In this document: positions 10,023 through 20,209 of the stretch, one piece after another
How positions within the stretch are numbered: position 1 is the stretch's first letter
Layout: the number at the start of each line of letters is the position of its first letter
Origin: Synaphobranchus kaupii
Lineage: Eukaryota; Chordata; Actinopteri; Anguilliformes; Synaphobranchidae
Assembly (NCBI GenBank): GCA_029718625.1
Contig: CM056380.1
Location: 103,607,893-103,671,892 of the forward strand
Length of the DNA: 64,000 bases
Direction of reading: 5' to 3'
Notes under the pieces: generated by a model
Database searches by the model: none
What the model was told of the DNA's origin: nothing
Seen by the model: the letters and a program-made list of their open reading frames with translations, nothing else
Program-made: the position numbers and the translations under genes

Positions 10023-11013
10023 AAACACCATTCGTAAACAAAAACTTAACAAAAAAATCGGGATAAGTCGGGAACAACTCCGCTTTAGCTTGGCTCAAAG
10101 CCGGAGACGTCGCCTGTGGCGGCTGGAGGCTGTACGAGTCTTTCATGTGGCTCGGGGCTCGGCGAGGTCTAGTGTCATGAATAATTTTGACGACGGGCAG
10201 TGGGTTTGTGATGGGTTCACTCACGTCGCCGTGTTTACGTCAGAATGTTGTACGTGATTGATCCGGTAATGTTCTGGCTTTGTTCACACATCACATCGAT
10301 ACGGAATTTTTACGGAAATCTCACTAGGTCTTTTTCCGGCAAATTGCCGGCGCGGATATTCCGGAATTTCGACTTCGGCTCTTATTCACACATGACCCCT
10401 ATCTGGCAATGTTCCGGAAAATTTACGGATAAGGCTGCATGTGTGAAAGGGGTTATGGATATTCTTTTCCGGCACTGTCCTGCCTATGTCCAGCGCAGTT
10501 TCAGTAACCCCTTTCACACATGCAGCCTTATCCGTAAATTTTCCGGAACATTGCCAGGGGTCATGTGTGAATAAGAGCCGAAGTCGAAATTCCGGAATAT
10601 CCGCGCCGGCAATTTGCCGGCAAAAGACCTAGTGAGGTTTCCGTAAAAGTTCCGTATCGATGTGACGTGTGAACAAAGCCAGAACATTACCGGATCAATC
10701 ACGCCAGCCCGTGGTTTTTCGCCTGAGGGATGGTTCAAAGAGATCTAAAACGTAGTCGAAGGTTTCGCGTGACATACGGAAATGCTCCCTCCACTGCCCG
10801 TCATCAAAATTATTAATGACACTAGACCAGAAGACTTTGCCATGGGGTCGCTCCCGTACCCACATTCGTCTCACCGAGCCCCGAGCCACATGAAAGACTC
10901 GTACAGCCTCCAGCCGCCACAGGCGACGTCTCCAGCTTTGAGCCAAGCTAAAGCGGAGTTGTTCCCGACTTATCCTGATTTTTTCGTTAAGTTTTTGTTT
11001 ACGAATGGTGTTT
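10023..11013. repeat. ~1-kb palindrome (inverted repeat) with Harbinger-derived arms
   Basis: The outer arms pair 10023-10205 with about 10785-11013; the left arm lacks roughly 40 bp found in the right. The inner arms pair 10256-10455 with 10505-10704 at high identity (for example GTGTGAAAGGGGTT against AACCCCTTTCACAC). A ~50-bp unpaired centre lies at 10455-10505. The outer arms derive from a Harbinger-like transposase gene; the inner arms are rich in TTCCGGAA-like words. It looks like a fold-back, non-autonomous derivative of a PIF/Harbinger element. Confidence 0.85.
10697..10946 (-). pseudogene. PIF/Harbinger (HARBI1-like) transposase N-terminal fragment
   Basis: The minus-strand frame contains NNFDDGQWREHFRMSRETFD and FEPSLRRKTTGWRD. 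This is the helix-rich segment just before the nuclease domain in PIF/Harbinger transposases and in the vertebrate HARBI1 protein, whose usual signature is W..HFRM....F. The catalytic DDE domain is absent: the frame ends where the inner palindrome arm begins. A mirror copy of the first part lies on the plus strand at 10060-10215. Families of this kind normally need a partner Myb-like protein; none is seen here. Non-coding today. Confidence 0.75.
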
Positions 11014-11184
11014 CATGATTGGAACAGATGTATTATTGCCAGCGTTTGCCTCGAAAATGTATAAATAAACAAGAGTAACTGTAGTACAACTGCACACTGT
11101 CACTTCATCACCCGCCATTTTTCAGTAGTAAGTAAACAAACGTATCCTAGCAACATAGGGTAGAGCGTTGGTTGTATGAACGCT

Positions 11185-11345
11185 ACCAATTACGGAAACC
11201 TCACTAGGTCTTTAGCTGGCAAATTGCCGGCGCGGATATTCCGGAATTTCGACTTCGGCTCTTATTCACACATGACCCCTATCTGGCAATGTTCCGGAAA
11301 ATTTACGGATAAGGCTGCATGTGTGAAAGGGGTTAATACGGAACA
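11185..11345 (+). repeat. third copy of the palindrome's inner arm
   Basis: Nearly identical to 10310-10455 (GGCAAATTGCCGGCGCGGAT through GCATGTGTGAAAGGGGTT). It lies outside the palindrome and continues for ~60 bp into related but unpaired text ending GCATGTGTGAAAGAGGC. Confidence 0.85.
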
Positions 11346-11409
11346 ATCCGGAATATTGCTGGATCAACTTTTCCGGTAATGTTCCATATTGCATGTGTGA
11401 AAGAGGCGT

Positions 11410-12002
11410 ATGTGCAGCTACGTTATGGCTTTCCGTTTAGTGTGCCTGACTTTGACGCCGAAGTTCCCTGGTTCGAGCCTCGGTAAATATTTAATGATTT
11501 TTCTTTGTGTTCTTTTTACTAGGCTAGTGCAGCTATGCAAAACGCCAATTATTTTGTTAGCTACGCCGGTCATCTGCCGACACATAGGCTAACACATTGG
11601 CAGGCATTTCTACCATGTAGTGTATACAACCCTTTAAAACACCTTTTATATGTCTTTCTTTCAGCTAATATGTATGTGTGATCGCATGTAGGCTAGCCTA
11701 TTGTGCATCCATGTCTCCATATACATTTGGTATTTGCTTCACCCTAGCTGTATTGAATGAATGATGCATCTATTATAGTCATACTATTAGTTGGCAACAG
11801 GTGGTGGTGCTCATTGTATTTTATTAGACATTAAATACATAGTTAATCTACAAACTGATATTTTACTGTAATTGGAGGAGATTATATTCGTTTTTTGCTA
11901 TCCGGAGTCGGACCACAGAACAGTCCTTATACAGTATAAAAATAAATTATTATTATTATTTCAACAAAAAACGTTTTCCATGTAAAATAAAAGTTAAATG
12001 CC
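11410..12002. other. no gene seen
   Basis: AT-rich, with a (TTA)n run at about 11948. No coding or element signal recognised. Confidence 0.45.
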
Positions 12003-12148
12003 AAGTTACTCATGCATAGCCTACAAAGCACTGTCTGTAAGTCCTTATTTCCAACTTGCAAAAGCTAGACCTGCCTTTGAAAGTATTGATATGAAAAACT
12101 AACAATATTGCCTACCGTAGCTCACACTAATTAAACAAGCTCTATTCC

Positions 12149-13686
12149 TGTAATGTTCCGCTCCCTTCCTGTTCGTTTTCTGTATTTTCCTGTTTTCCCT
12201 CCGTGTCATGTTGGATCCTTTTGTCCGTGTTTTCCCCGCTGCTGCGGTCTGGGCGTTTCCTTCCCTGTCTTGTTCGTTTGGTTGTCTCACTTCCGCCTTT
12301 TCACTCCGTCCCCCCTCGTTGCATGCATTCCCTCACCTGGTGTCTTGTAATCACTCCTGCTGATTTTCCACACCTGTCCCTTGTTTAGTTCTATTATTAA
12401 CCTCACTATTTAGTCCTTCGGCTGGCTGCCAGTCGGCGCCAGTTCGTTAACGTTCGTCACCCGGTGTTCATGCTCGTTGTTTTCCTGGTCGTGTTAAAGA
12501 GAACTACTCGCTTGGTCGGGGAATATTATCCCCGTGCAGCTTGGGTTCGGCTCCTAACTACAGTCTGGTAGTTAACCACCCCGTCAATTCTTGTCGTGCA
12601 TGCAGCTAACCTGTTTCCCTTCTCCTCCATCTAACCCAGCTCCCATTCACCCGTGGCAGTGTTCGTTTCCCCCCGTTATCGTTGTGTGTGTTGCGGTACC
12701 TCCACCTCCAGCTCGTGTAGGCTCCGGGAGAGCTTGCTACCTGGCTACCCTCCAGTTGTTCCTGTCCGACCGAAGAAGCCAACGAGTTCTTCGGCACCGG
12801 CTCCTGGAGCTCTGGAGACAGTCAGCTCCTTCCGGACCTACCGCAGCTACGCCACACCACCCATCTCTGCCGTGCTTCACCAACCACCTCCCTCTCAAAC
12901 CCTGCACCTCCGTGAGAACCTCCCGGTCATTCCCGTGCCTTCCCTTGCACTAACCCTACCTTTTGTTTTTGTTCTGTACCGGTGCAGTCAATCCGGTCCA
13001 GTTCCTGTCCTGCCGTAGTGAGCCGCTCCCCAGCAATTCCAGTCCAGGTGTGAGTCTCGCACCTACCTGTCCAGTCCAGTTCCGGTTTGGAACAAATCCG
13101 TTCCAGACCATTGTTCCAGTGTGGACCTCCCGGTCCAGTTCCAGTCCAGTCCAGTTCCGGTTTGGAACGAATCCGTTCCAGACCCCTTGTTCCAGTGTGG
13201 ACCTCCCGGTCCAGTTCCAGTCCAGTCCAGTTCCAGTCCAGTCCAGTTCCGGTTTGGAACAAATCCGTTCCAGACCCCAGTTCCAGTGTGGACCTCCCGG
13301 TCCAGTTCCAGTCCAGTCCAGTTCCGGTTTGGAACAAATCCGTTCCAGACCCGTGTTCCAGTGTGGACCTTCCGGTCCAGTTCCAGTCCAGTCCAGTTCC
13401 GGTTTGGAACAAAACTGTTCCAGACCCAGATTCCGGTGTGGACCTCCCGGTCCAGTTCCTGTCCAGTCCAGTTCCGGTTTGGGAACGAAACATTCCAGGC
13501 CTGCCAGTCCAGCTCCGGCTTGGAGCAGCCCGTCCCGGGCTACATACTGTTCCTGTGTGATATCGTGTTTTTTCCCCTCTTGTACAGTGTTGGGACTACC
13601 CCAACACTTAATTTATTAAACACCCTCTTTGTGAATCTGTCTCCTGGTCGTTGCACTTGGGTTCGTCCCGTTTCTGGTTCGTAACA
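12149..13686 (+). mobile_element. solo LTR A (Gypsy-like), 5-bp target duplication
   Basis: A 1538-bp unit begins TGTAATGTTCC, ends TTCGTAACA, and is flanked by ATTCC on both sides (12144-12148 and 13687-13691). Inside are a TATA-like CACTATTTAG near 12404, a minisatellite at 13070-13540 and an ATTAAA signal near 13612, about 70 bp before the 3' end. That is the order U3, R, U5 of a retrotransposon LTR. There is no internal gag/pol region, so recombination between two LTRs has probably removed it. It is the same family as LTR B. Several overlapping long frames inside are stop-free tandem repeats, not genes. Confidence 0.82.
13070..13540 (+). repeat. ~75-bp minisatellite inside LTR A
   Basis: Six units spaced 75, 93, 74, 76 and 74 bp share the core CCAGTTCCGGTTTGGAAC and a second block TGGACCTCCCGGTCCAG. 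The 93-bp unit carries an extra TCCAGTCCAG block. Because the period is close to a multiple of three and stops are absent, open frames of 150-220 codons appear in several frames. LTR B has a related, more irregular array. Confidence 0.9.
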
Positions 13687-14670
13687 ATTCCAACGCTATG
13701 CAATGCTATCCAATCTTTCCTAAATTATTTAATGTAACTTGACCCTGTGTTTTTTCATCTTACCATCTCAGTGTGGTCAATGAAACTGCATGTGCCACAT
13801 CAAACTGTGAAAGGACAATAATTTATAGTGTAAATAATCTGTGATTCAGATGTGTTAGACTTAGAAGTTAAAAAGAAACATTACTACCTTATAGGGTATG
13901 TTTTAAAAATTATTTATTTATTTGGGTCTATGAAAAGCACATCATGAACAAAATGCATTATTATTATGTATTTATTTATTTTGAATATTTGGATTTCAAT
14001 GGAAACCTGTGCGGTCCTACAGAGCCTAGACATTCTTGTGTTCACAAAATTCCGTTCACAAATAAATAAATAAATTAGTACTATTACTTATTTGGCGTCA
14101 TATGACACACAAACATACAGTTGGCTACATTAATGGGTAGGTTTTCAATATGTAGGCTATTTTCTAGGTCAAAATATTTCTCATTTTTATCTGTATTTAT
14201 TCATCCCCCCTTTCTCCATTATGTTTCTTGGTATAATGTCTACTTGTGAATTGTACAGAAATGTGTAGCGGCAGCGAATATTTTAAAACCTGTACATTCT
14301 CTAAAGTCAACTTGACAACAAAGTATAAACATATCCTTTCTGGAGTGTAATTATTTGTCAACTGTTTAAAACATTCATTGAAATGATATGTTCAGTCATT
14401 GCAATTTTTGTCACTTGACATTTAAAGTTTGAATGATCACATTCTTTTCACATGGTAAGGTGAAAAACACAGGGTCAAGTTACATTAAATAATTTAGGAA
14501 AGATTGGATAACATTGCTTTGGAATAGAGCTTGTTTAATTAGTGAGCTATGATAGGCAATATTATTAGTTGTAATAATTTTGATATCAATAAGGCAGGCC
14601 TAGTTTTTGCAAGTTGGAATTAAGGACTTACAGATAGTGCTTTGTAGGCTATGTGTGAGTTACTTAAATC

Positions 14671-15488
14671 TGGTCTCTGCCCTCAGCACAGACATTGGCA
14701 TAATATGTCCTTAAAGTTGATCTGATGGCAGCTCATGGCTGCTCTGCTTTTTGTGCTGGTTAAGGTTAGGTATTGGGATAGGGATAGGTTAAATCTAGGG
14801 TTAGACTTGGTCAATCCAAACCTTTTCAAACTTATTTTGGTCATGCACATCAATGAAGGAATACAGGGAAAAAAACATTAAAGACATGACTCTAATATTT
14901 AAGGTACAAATAATTAAAAACCAAACTGTATTTTTGTTAGCAAATCAAACCATGGGAATCTGTAATAAAGCCATTCAGGATTATTGGAGTTTTATTTATT
15001 TATTTTTTTCCTTTATTTTAGAAAAAGGACAGTGTGCACTTACATTAATCACTCGATGAGTAAAACGGTGGGTGCACCAGATTCAGCAAGAAGCTAATTT
15101 CCATCTGTAGTCCTTACAGTAAACAGATAATCACGATAAAATACACAGTATCAAAATCAATACAGAAAAAATAACAAAAAAAACAAAAAAACACCTTTCA
15201 TAAAATTAAGACAATACAAGGAGTATAGTTATTACACAGTAAAAGGGCTGGATAAAGTGGCATTATAATACATTAAACTGGATCAGGTAACACAACCCAC
15301 TAGAGCTGGGCAATATGAAAGAAACCAATATCACCACAGTCTTGCCTATCGAGATACATATTACCACATGTGTAAAACACCATCAGAACACCCCCAATAA
15401 CACATCACATCAATTCTAGACAGCCTGATAAGAAAATAAATTATATTGCATTTTGTCCCACCCTGTTATATATACCCACGGGTCCTGC
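14671..15488. other. no gene seen; short repeat fragments
   Basis: Segment 14921-14985 (TTTTTGTTAGCAAATCAA) is the reverse complement of 1690-1750. A piece near 15305 (GAGCTGGGCAATATGAAA) resembles a common fish DNA-repeat end. Otherwise AT-rich and featureless. Confidence 0.5.
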
Positions 15489-15527
15489 CATCTAAAGTGC
15501 AATCAGTGCTGACCATCTAAAGTGCAA

Positions 15528-15764
15528 TCAGTGCTGACAATGTTGGTTGCTTAAAATACTATTTTTGACCTCACGGGAAAAACTATGATAATCTGTGATG
15601 TTTTTTATGTTATCGGGGAGCCTATTCCATTCTCTGATAGCTTTGTATGAGATGGCGGTTCGAGCAAAAGCAGAGGTTAGTTTTGGAGCACTGCAGTGAC
15701 CCCTAGAGGCAGACCTAGAGGCTCTGCTCATTGACTCAGAACGCGGCTGTACAAAGGTCTTCAG

Positions 15765-15795
<31 letters not shown>

Positions 15796-16457
15796 GCATT
15801 GTGGATGATCTTGTGTACTAGGCGGATGTCTGAAAAAATGATTAAGTTATCTAAACTTAACATATTATACTTCTCCAGTAGAGCACAGTGATGGTGCTGT
15901 CGTGGTTTCCTATCCAGAACCTTCTTCAGTGCTTGTCCATATAGTGATCTAATCGGATTAAGAGCGGTCTTGTTAGTCTGAGACCAGCATGATATACAAT
16001 ACTGAATATATGGTAGGATCATGGCGTTCAGGTAGGTCTTAGCGGCTTCGACTGACAGGGAATTTCTGATGTGGCGAAAGTTTGCAATATTATACTTTAA
16101 AACTTTTTGATGTGTTTTTTGAAGGTCAGTGTGGAATCTAGGGTGACCCCTAAGTATTTGAACTTCGAGATTTTTAATCAGTTGGCCGCCTACATAGATG
16201 TTAGGACGCACACTTTGTTTTTGTTTCTTCGAGAAGTACATGGTCACTGTCTTCTCCGTGTTCAGGGAAAGGCATGATAGGCTGAGCCACTCTGCTACTT
16301 TTTCCATTGTTGCTGATAGTTTGTCCGCAACTATGTCAGCGTTTTTCCCATGTGCGTAAAGGACGGTGTCATCAGCATACATCAAGGTTTCAACACCATC
16401 ACAAACAACAAGGAGGTCATTGATGTAAAGACTAAACAAGGGCCTAAGATTGAGCAT
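15528..16457 (-). pseudogene. LINE reverse transcriptase, YADD box to C-terminus
   Basis: This 309-codon frame begins with LFSLYINDLL and carries the catalytic MYADDTVLYAHG box near residue 28. It is followed by the thumb region and a C-terminal part with YIQYCISCW and REWNRLPDNIKN, the usual ending of Jockey/CR1-type ORF2 proteins (W..LP..I). A run of about ten prolines near residue 225 comes from the 29-G tract at 15766-15794 and is surely an expansion rather than part of the original protein. The N-terminal half of the enzyme lies upstream in another frame. Confidence 0.85.
15766..15794 (+). repeat. poly-G tract (29 G) inside LINE coding sequence
   Basis: The longest homopolymer of the window; on the minus (coding) strand it is poly-C and encodes poly-Pro. 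It probably grew from a short CCCC in the ancestral LINE. Confidence 0.85.
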
Positions 16458-16954
16458 TGAGGCACTCCCATGGTACAGACTCTCAGGGGTGATGTCTTAT
16501 CCATGATCTTAACACATTGAGAGCGGTCAGCTAAATATGACTGTAACCATTTAAGCACATTAACAGAGAGTTTGAAATTAGACAGTTTGGACAGAAGTAC
16601 AGAATGATTAACAGTATCAAAAGCCTTACGGAGATCCAAGAAAACAGCCCCTACCACCCCTCGCTTATCAAGACTAGCCTTAATGACCTCAAGGAAGTAG
16701 CAACATGCAGTTGCCATGGAGTGGTTTGCTCTGAAACCGTACTGCATGGGGTGTAACAGATTTTCTTTAGTTAGATGAACTGTTAGCTGCTCGGCAACAA
16801 CTTTTTCAATCACTTTAGAAGTGGCGGGGAGTATACTAATGGGCCTGTAGTTGCTGACTTCCTTTCGGTCACCTGATTTAAATATCGGTGTTACAATGGC
16901 TGTCTTCAGGGTGGAGGGGAACAAACATTCATTGAGGGTCGATTTACAATGCAC
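16382..16954 (-). pseudogene. LINE reverse transcriptase, N-terminal half
   Basis: The frame carries the fingers and palm blocks KTAIVTPIFKSGD, NYRPISILP, a GFRANHSM box and FLDLRKAFDTVNH (block A with the first catalytic Asp), then VPQCSILGP in block B, where the usual Gly after Gln has become Cys. It runs out of frame just before the YADD box, which continues in the frame 15528-16457. Same LINE as its neighbours. Confidence 0.85.
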
Positions 16955-17271
16955 ATGATGGGGGTGGTTAATCCTTCTTTATGTTTTTTAAGAAAAACTG
17001 GGTCAAGTCCCCATGTATCCTTAGCTCTAGAGTTGGACAGTAACGAGAGGAATCTGTTTACTTTTGTCTCATCTACAGGTGTGAAGCATAGTAAGGATGC
17101 TTCCTTTGTCAAGGCCATAATGGCCATGGGGGGCTGGGTGTTTGCAAAAGGTCCACCTAGTTCTAGAACTGAGTTGATAAAATAATCATTAAAACTATTA
17201 GCAACCTCTAGACTATCCCTCTGTATCATCTGTGTTCCTGTGATGACGACTGAGCTGTTCTGACTGTGCAT
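16906..17271 (-). pseudogene. LINE ORF2 linker region
   Basis: The segment contains ANSFNDYFINSVLEL and SNSRAKDTWGLDPVFLKKH. In CR1/Jockey LINEs the equivalent S..AKG.DGI.P..LK motif links the endonuclease to the reverse transcriptase. Out of frame with the reverse transcriptase by one or more indels near 16910-16950. Confidence 0.75.
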
Positions 17272-17651
17272 ATTGAGCTCTATGGGTCCACTCCTAACTC
17301 GCTCCCTTCCTGATAGTTGATCGATGCAGTTCCATAAAGCTTTGTTGTTCCCTTTAGCCTGCCTTATTACATCTAGGAAAAAGTTTGCTTTAGCCTTAAA
17401 TTCATCTAAGCTGGCCTGTCACTTTGTTTCTAAGGCTTTTAAAAACCAGCCGATCAGTTTCCCGCCCTGACTTTAAAGATTTTTTGAGAGCTGCGTCTCT
17501 TTCTTTCATTAGATGCCATAACTTCTCATTGAACCAATGGAGGGTCTGCCTGCGTTTATGTTTCGGGGGTGCTGTTTTTGTAAATTTGGATATGAGCTGC
17601 GAGATGGCTGTTTTAAAAGCCTCACGGCCTGCTCACAGTTTTCCCCATTTG

Positions 17652-18435
17652 CTATAGACTCCCAGTTTGTCTCCCATTTTCCATCTGCTCTAAGTCCTTC
17701 TTTGGGATGAAGGATGTTGGATTCTTCCCTTTTGTTTTATTTTTGGCTCTGTACCGCATCTTAGATAGCTGTCGTGACACCAGTGTGAGATTGTGGTCTG
17801 ATATGCCCGTGATTAGATTGTATGTCTTAGATATGCGATCAGTTTTGTTTGTGAACACTAAATCCAGCAAGGTTTTAGAGGATCTTGTTATTCTTGTTGG
17901 GTTTTTGATTAGCTGGGTTAAATGAAACTTGGTGGTGATGTTCTGTAATTTCTTTCGTCGCGATTTGTCGAGCCAGTTTAAATTGAAGTCACCCATTACG
18001 ATAACCTCTTTGCCACTGCAGGGCTTAAGAATCTCAGTCAGATTATCAAAAAAAACTATACAGTACAATAATGCTAAATGACATTTCAGAGGAGAGAGTG
18101 ATGGTAACTCCCACACATTCCAGGGCGTTTTTGGGAAGATCCATCTGTGTACACTGAAAACTGTTTTTAACATACAGTAAGACCCCACCAACTTTGCCAT
18201 GGGTACGGTCTCTCCTATAGGTATTATAGCCTGGGATATTAAAGACACCTGTAGGAGTTGTTGGAGTCAGCCATGTCTCCGATAGCCCTAGATAATCAAG
18301 ATTAGAATCTGACAATAGCTTTTCAAGTTGTTCAGTTTTAGACACAATACTTCTGACATTAATGTCCCCGCCAAAAATCCATTTTGGTTTAACTTTAGGG
18401 TCCCAGATAACTTTAGCATGATTTACAGTCTGCAA
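17652..18435 (-). pseudogene. LINE apurinic-like endonuclease domain, two frames
   Basis: The first part (18046-18435) shows NVRSIVSKTEQLEKLL, LGLSETWLTP and GGVLLYVKNS, i.e. the N-terminal and ETWL motifs of the APE endonuclease. The second (17652-18248) shows VIVMGDFNLNW, SSKTLLDLVFTN and TGISDHNLTL, i.e. the GDFN and SDH active-site motifs. The two frames overlap and need a shift near 18046. This domain nicks target DNA in functional copies. Confidence 0.85.
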
Positions 18436-18561
18436 TAGTTTAGTTTGCTGTTGTTTTGATTTTGATGTATTAACAGCGTGTGAAGTATTAGTAATTCATT
18501 ATTAGTAATGAAGTATTTAAATGATAAACAAATGACAGGAACTGGCTAACAGAGAAGTTAC

Positions 18562-20060
18562 TGTAACGTTCCGTTCCCTTCCTGTCCGTTTTCCCTGTTT
18601 TCCCTGTTTCCCTCCGTGTCATGTTGGATTCCTTTGTCCGTGTTTTCCCTGCTGCTGCAGTCTGGGCGTCTTCCTCTGTCTTGTTCGTTTTATTGTCACT
18701 TTTGTTTCCGCCTATCGCTCTCCCTACTTGTTGCATGCATTCCTCACCTTTGGGTTTTGCAATCACTCCCGGTTAATTATCACACCTGTTTCTCATTCAC
18801 TCTTTCATTCCCTGCACTATTTAAACCCCTGTCTGGTTGCTAGTCGGCGCCAGTTCGTTAACTAACCTACCTTGTTTATGTCATGTCACGTTTCTGGTCC
18901 GGTGTTCTACAGTTCGCTGTTGTTTATCTGCTTACCTGTTCTGCAGTTTGGTAGCTATCCTCCCGTAACATTCGCTGTTGCATGCTACTTACTTGTCTCC
19001 CTTCAAATCTCCAGACGCCGTGGTTCCAGCCTCCCTGTAGCAGTGTTTGTTTCCCCTTTATGTTTTGCGTGAGTGTGTTGCGGTACTCCCACCTCCAGCT
19101 CGGGTCTAGATCCGCTGCCAAGTCCTGCCTGGCTAACTCTCTCTGTCGTTCCTGTCCGGCCGTAGCTACCTCCTGTACTTCGGTTACGATTCCAGGATCC
19201 CTGGAGTTCAGCCGGCTCCGACGAGACCTACCCGAGCTACGCCTCACCTCCCAGCCCCGTCGGGTTTTCGCCAGCTACAACCCTGGCTGTCGTCAAAACC
19301 TCCTTTAAGACCTCCCGGTCGTAACCCTGTCTGCAGTACCCTGCTACTAACCTCTGCTTTCTACCCTTTTGACTCAAGTTGATAACCCGGTCCAGTTCCT
19401 GTGTCAGTCCCGGAGAGAGATTCTCCGCCCAAGTAAAGTCCAGTTTCGGCTTGGAACATTCGCGCCGTTCCAGTACCTGTACCTGAGTGATTCACCTGGT
19501 CCAGTTCCAGTCCAGTCCCGGTGTATAGCCCACCATTCCGTGAGAGTCCTGTTCCGGCTTGGAACGTATTCCGTTCCAGCACCCGTTTCCTGAGTGGACC
19601 TCCCGGTCCAGTTCCAGCCCAGTTCCAGTCCAGTTCCTGTCCAGTGCCGGTGTGTTGTACACCTCCAGTAAAGTCCAGTTCCGGCTTGGAACAAGTTCCG
19701 TGTCGGCTCCCGTTTTCCTGAGTGGACCTCCCGGTCCAGTTCCGGTCCAGACCCGGTGCTACGCCTCCACCTACCCTGTCCAGTTCCGGCTTGGAACAGT
19801 AGGGCACTTCCTGCACCCTGTCCGGCTTGGACTTCCAGTCCTGCACCCCTTCGGTTCCGGCTTGGAACCCTCCTTGATTTCAAGTCCAGCTCCGGCTTGG
19901 AGCAGTCCGTATAGGACTTAATTTATGTTCTATGTATTAATTCTGTTTTGCCTTTCCTGTACAGCTTTGGGACTACCCCAACGCTTAATAAATATCCCCT
20001 TTTCTTGAATCTGCCTCCTGGTCGTTGCACTTGGGTTCGTCCCGTATCAGGATCGTAACA
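18562..20060 (+). mobile_element. solo LTR B, same family as LTR A
   Basis: The 1499-bp unit starts TGTAACGTTCCG, ends GGATCGTAACA and is flanked by GTTAC on both sides (18557-18561 and 20061-20065). It has CACTATTTAAACCCC (TATA-like) near 18816 and AATAAA at 19987-19992. Alignment with LTR A is clear at both ends and in the TCCGGCTTGGAAC array. A paralogous empty site at 1590-1668 (minus strand) shows the uninterrupted target. No internal retroelement genes are present. Confidence 0.85.
19430..19910 (+). repeat. irregular minisatellite inside LTR B
   Basis: Repeated blocks of TTCCGGCTTGGAAC and TGGACCTCCCGGTCCAGTTC with spacings near 100-120 bp. It corresponds in position to the tighter 75-bp array of LTR A. 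Confidence 0.8.
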
Positions 20061-20209
20061 GTTACACTGATGTTCTCCACTTCTGTACATCGCTCTGGAT
20101 AAGGGTGTCTGCTAAGTGAATGCCAAGTTATGTAATGCAGTCTCCTGGATGTCCCCTGAACATCATTGGAAGTCATAAGGAACATTGTAAGGACAGTCTT
20201 GGAACATTA
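20061..20209 (+). repeat. repeat fragment downstream of LTR B
   Basis: Reverse complement of 1490-1630; includes the tail motif seen as GGATAAGGGTGTCTGCTAAG. It is the right half of the repeat that LTR B split. Confidence 0.8.

Larger units (their letters stand above)
12003..14670. repeat. inverted-repeat element, left arm split by a solo LTR
   Basis: Left arm 12003-12148 continues after LTR A at 13692-13790; right arm 14450-14670 is its reverse complement (for example CTAATTAAACAAGCTCTATT, and AATTATTTAATGTAACTTGA). Removing the LTR and one 5-bp duplicate gives a ~1.1-kb element with ~245-bp arms and a ~650-bp AT-rich centre without coding frames. This is the structure of a long-TIR, non-autonomous DNA element; I cannot name the superfamily. 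Confidence 0.8.
15489..18440 (-). mobile_element. decayed APE-type LINE (Jockey/CR1/Rex group)
   Basis: Reading from 18440 down to 15489, the minus strand gives in order an endonuclease domain, a linker, reverse transcriptase and a C-terminal region, each in a different frame. The 3' end at 15489-15538 consists of two tandem 25-bp units (CATCTAAAGTGCAATCAGTG...), which is how CR1/L2-like LINEs end instead of a poly-A tail. No target duplication was found. Many frameshifts and a 29-G tract inside the coding part show it is long dead. Confidence 0.85.

Noticed and set aside
12927..13684. Overlapping frames of 157-218 codons on both strands
   Set aside because: They arise from the stop-free 75-bp repeat inside LTR A and occur in several frames at once.
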